DNA of 6,248 nt from CAZDVK01 sp964508915. Lineage in GTDB: Bacteria; Pseudomonadota; Alphaproteobacteria; Paracaedibacterales; CAIULA01. The stretch is from the NCBI GenBank assembly GCA_964508915.1, contig CAZDVK010000025.1, positions 1 to 6,248 of the forward strand, written 5' to 3'. The notes under the pieces are model-generated. The model saw nothing but the letters and a program-made list of their open reading frames with translations. It was not told the origin of the DNA and ran no database searches. Position numbers and translations under genes: made by a program. Shown piece by piece: positions 6,174 through 6,248 of this stretch. Each line of letters starts with the position of its first letter. Positions within the stretch are counted from its first letter, which is position 1.

Positions 6174-6238
6174 TTCCATACTGTTTCAGACAGTTCCTGA
6201 TCTTTTAAAAGTAGAATAGATAAGAGATAGAGACCACC

Positions 6239-6248
6239 ATGATTTGGA
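6239..6248 (+). CDS. Start of a divergent gene, cut by the window edge
   Basis: ATG ATT TGG (M-I-W) begins after a purine-rich GAGATAGAGA stretch at about 6224-6233, which can act as a weak ribosome binding site. The strong promoter upstream and the spacing support a real start, but with three codons nothing can be said about the product. Confidence 0.45.

Noticed and set aside
1..6248. CRISPR array, toxin-antitoxin pair or phage module
   Set aside because: No regularly spaced direct repeats, no paired small genes of known type and no phage structural or integrase genes are visible.

Overview
This 6.25-kb AT-rich window looks like part of an alphaproteobacterial chromosome, perhaps from a host-associated or reductive lineage such as the Holosporales. 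The placement is an inference. It rests on a TipF-like EAL protein keeping the alphaproteobacterial SLPQ-type motif, an IS1-family element with an N-terminal MICCKKC zinc finger, base composition and the number of broken genes. There is no rRNA, tRNA or other phylogenetic anchor.

Layout. Bases 1-397 contain no convincing gene but several inverted repeats and a short GC-rich island (about 65% G+C at 241-300), possibly an unidentified structured RNA or repeat. Bases 398-860 hold a decayed plus-strand gene, tentatively DUF6602-like, frameshifted and cut short by an IS1-family element (about 860-1648). The element's minus-strand transposase carries one stop codon and three frameshifts. Next to it, at 1650-1891 on the minus strand, is the remnant of a small exported protein, out of frame at an A7 run.

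The right two thirds is intact and transcribed leftward: a large exported protein with two glycosyltransferase-like domains (6011 to 3633), a membrane protein with a degenerate EAL domain (3554 to 2430) and rimM (2426 to 1926). EAL protein and rimM are separated by three bases and are almost certainly cotranscribed. A candidate promoter between the glycosyltransferase and the EAL gene suggests that the last two can be expressed independently. At the right edge a strong sigma70-type promoter drives a divergent plus-strand gene of which only three codons are visible. A long AT-rich inverted repeat sits between the two divergent genes.

RimM is a 30S maturation factor. The EAL protein has lost the EAL signature itself and probably acts as a structural or scaffold protein. 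The glycosyltransferase-like protein is the most interesting gene: an N-terminal export signal precedes two domains of types normally fed by cytoplasmic nucleotide sugars, which raises the possibility of an envelope enzyme or a host-directed effector.
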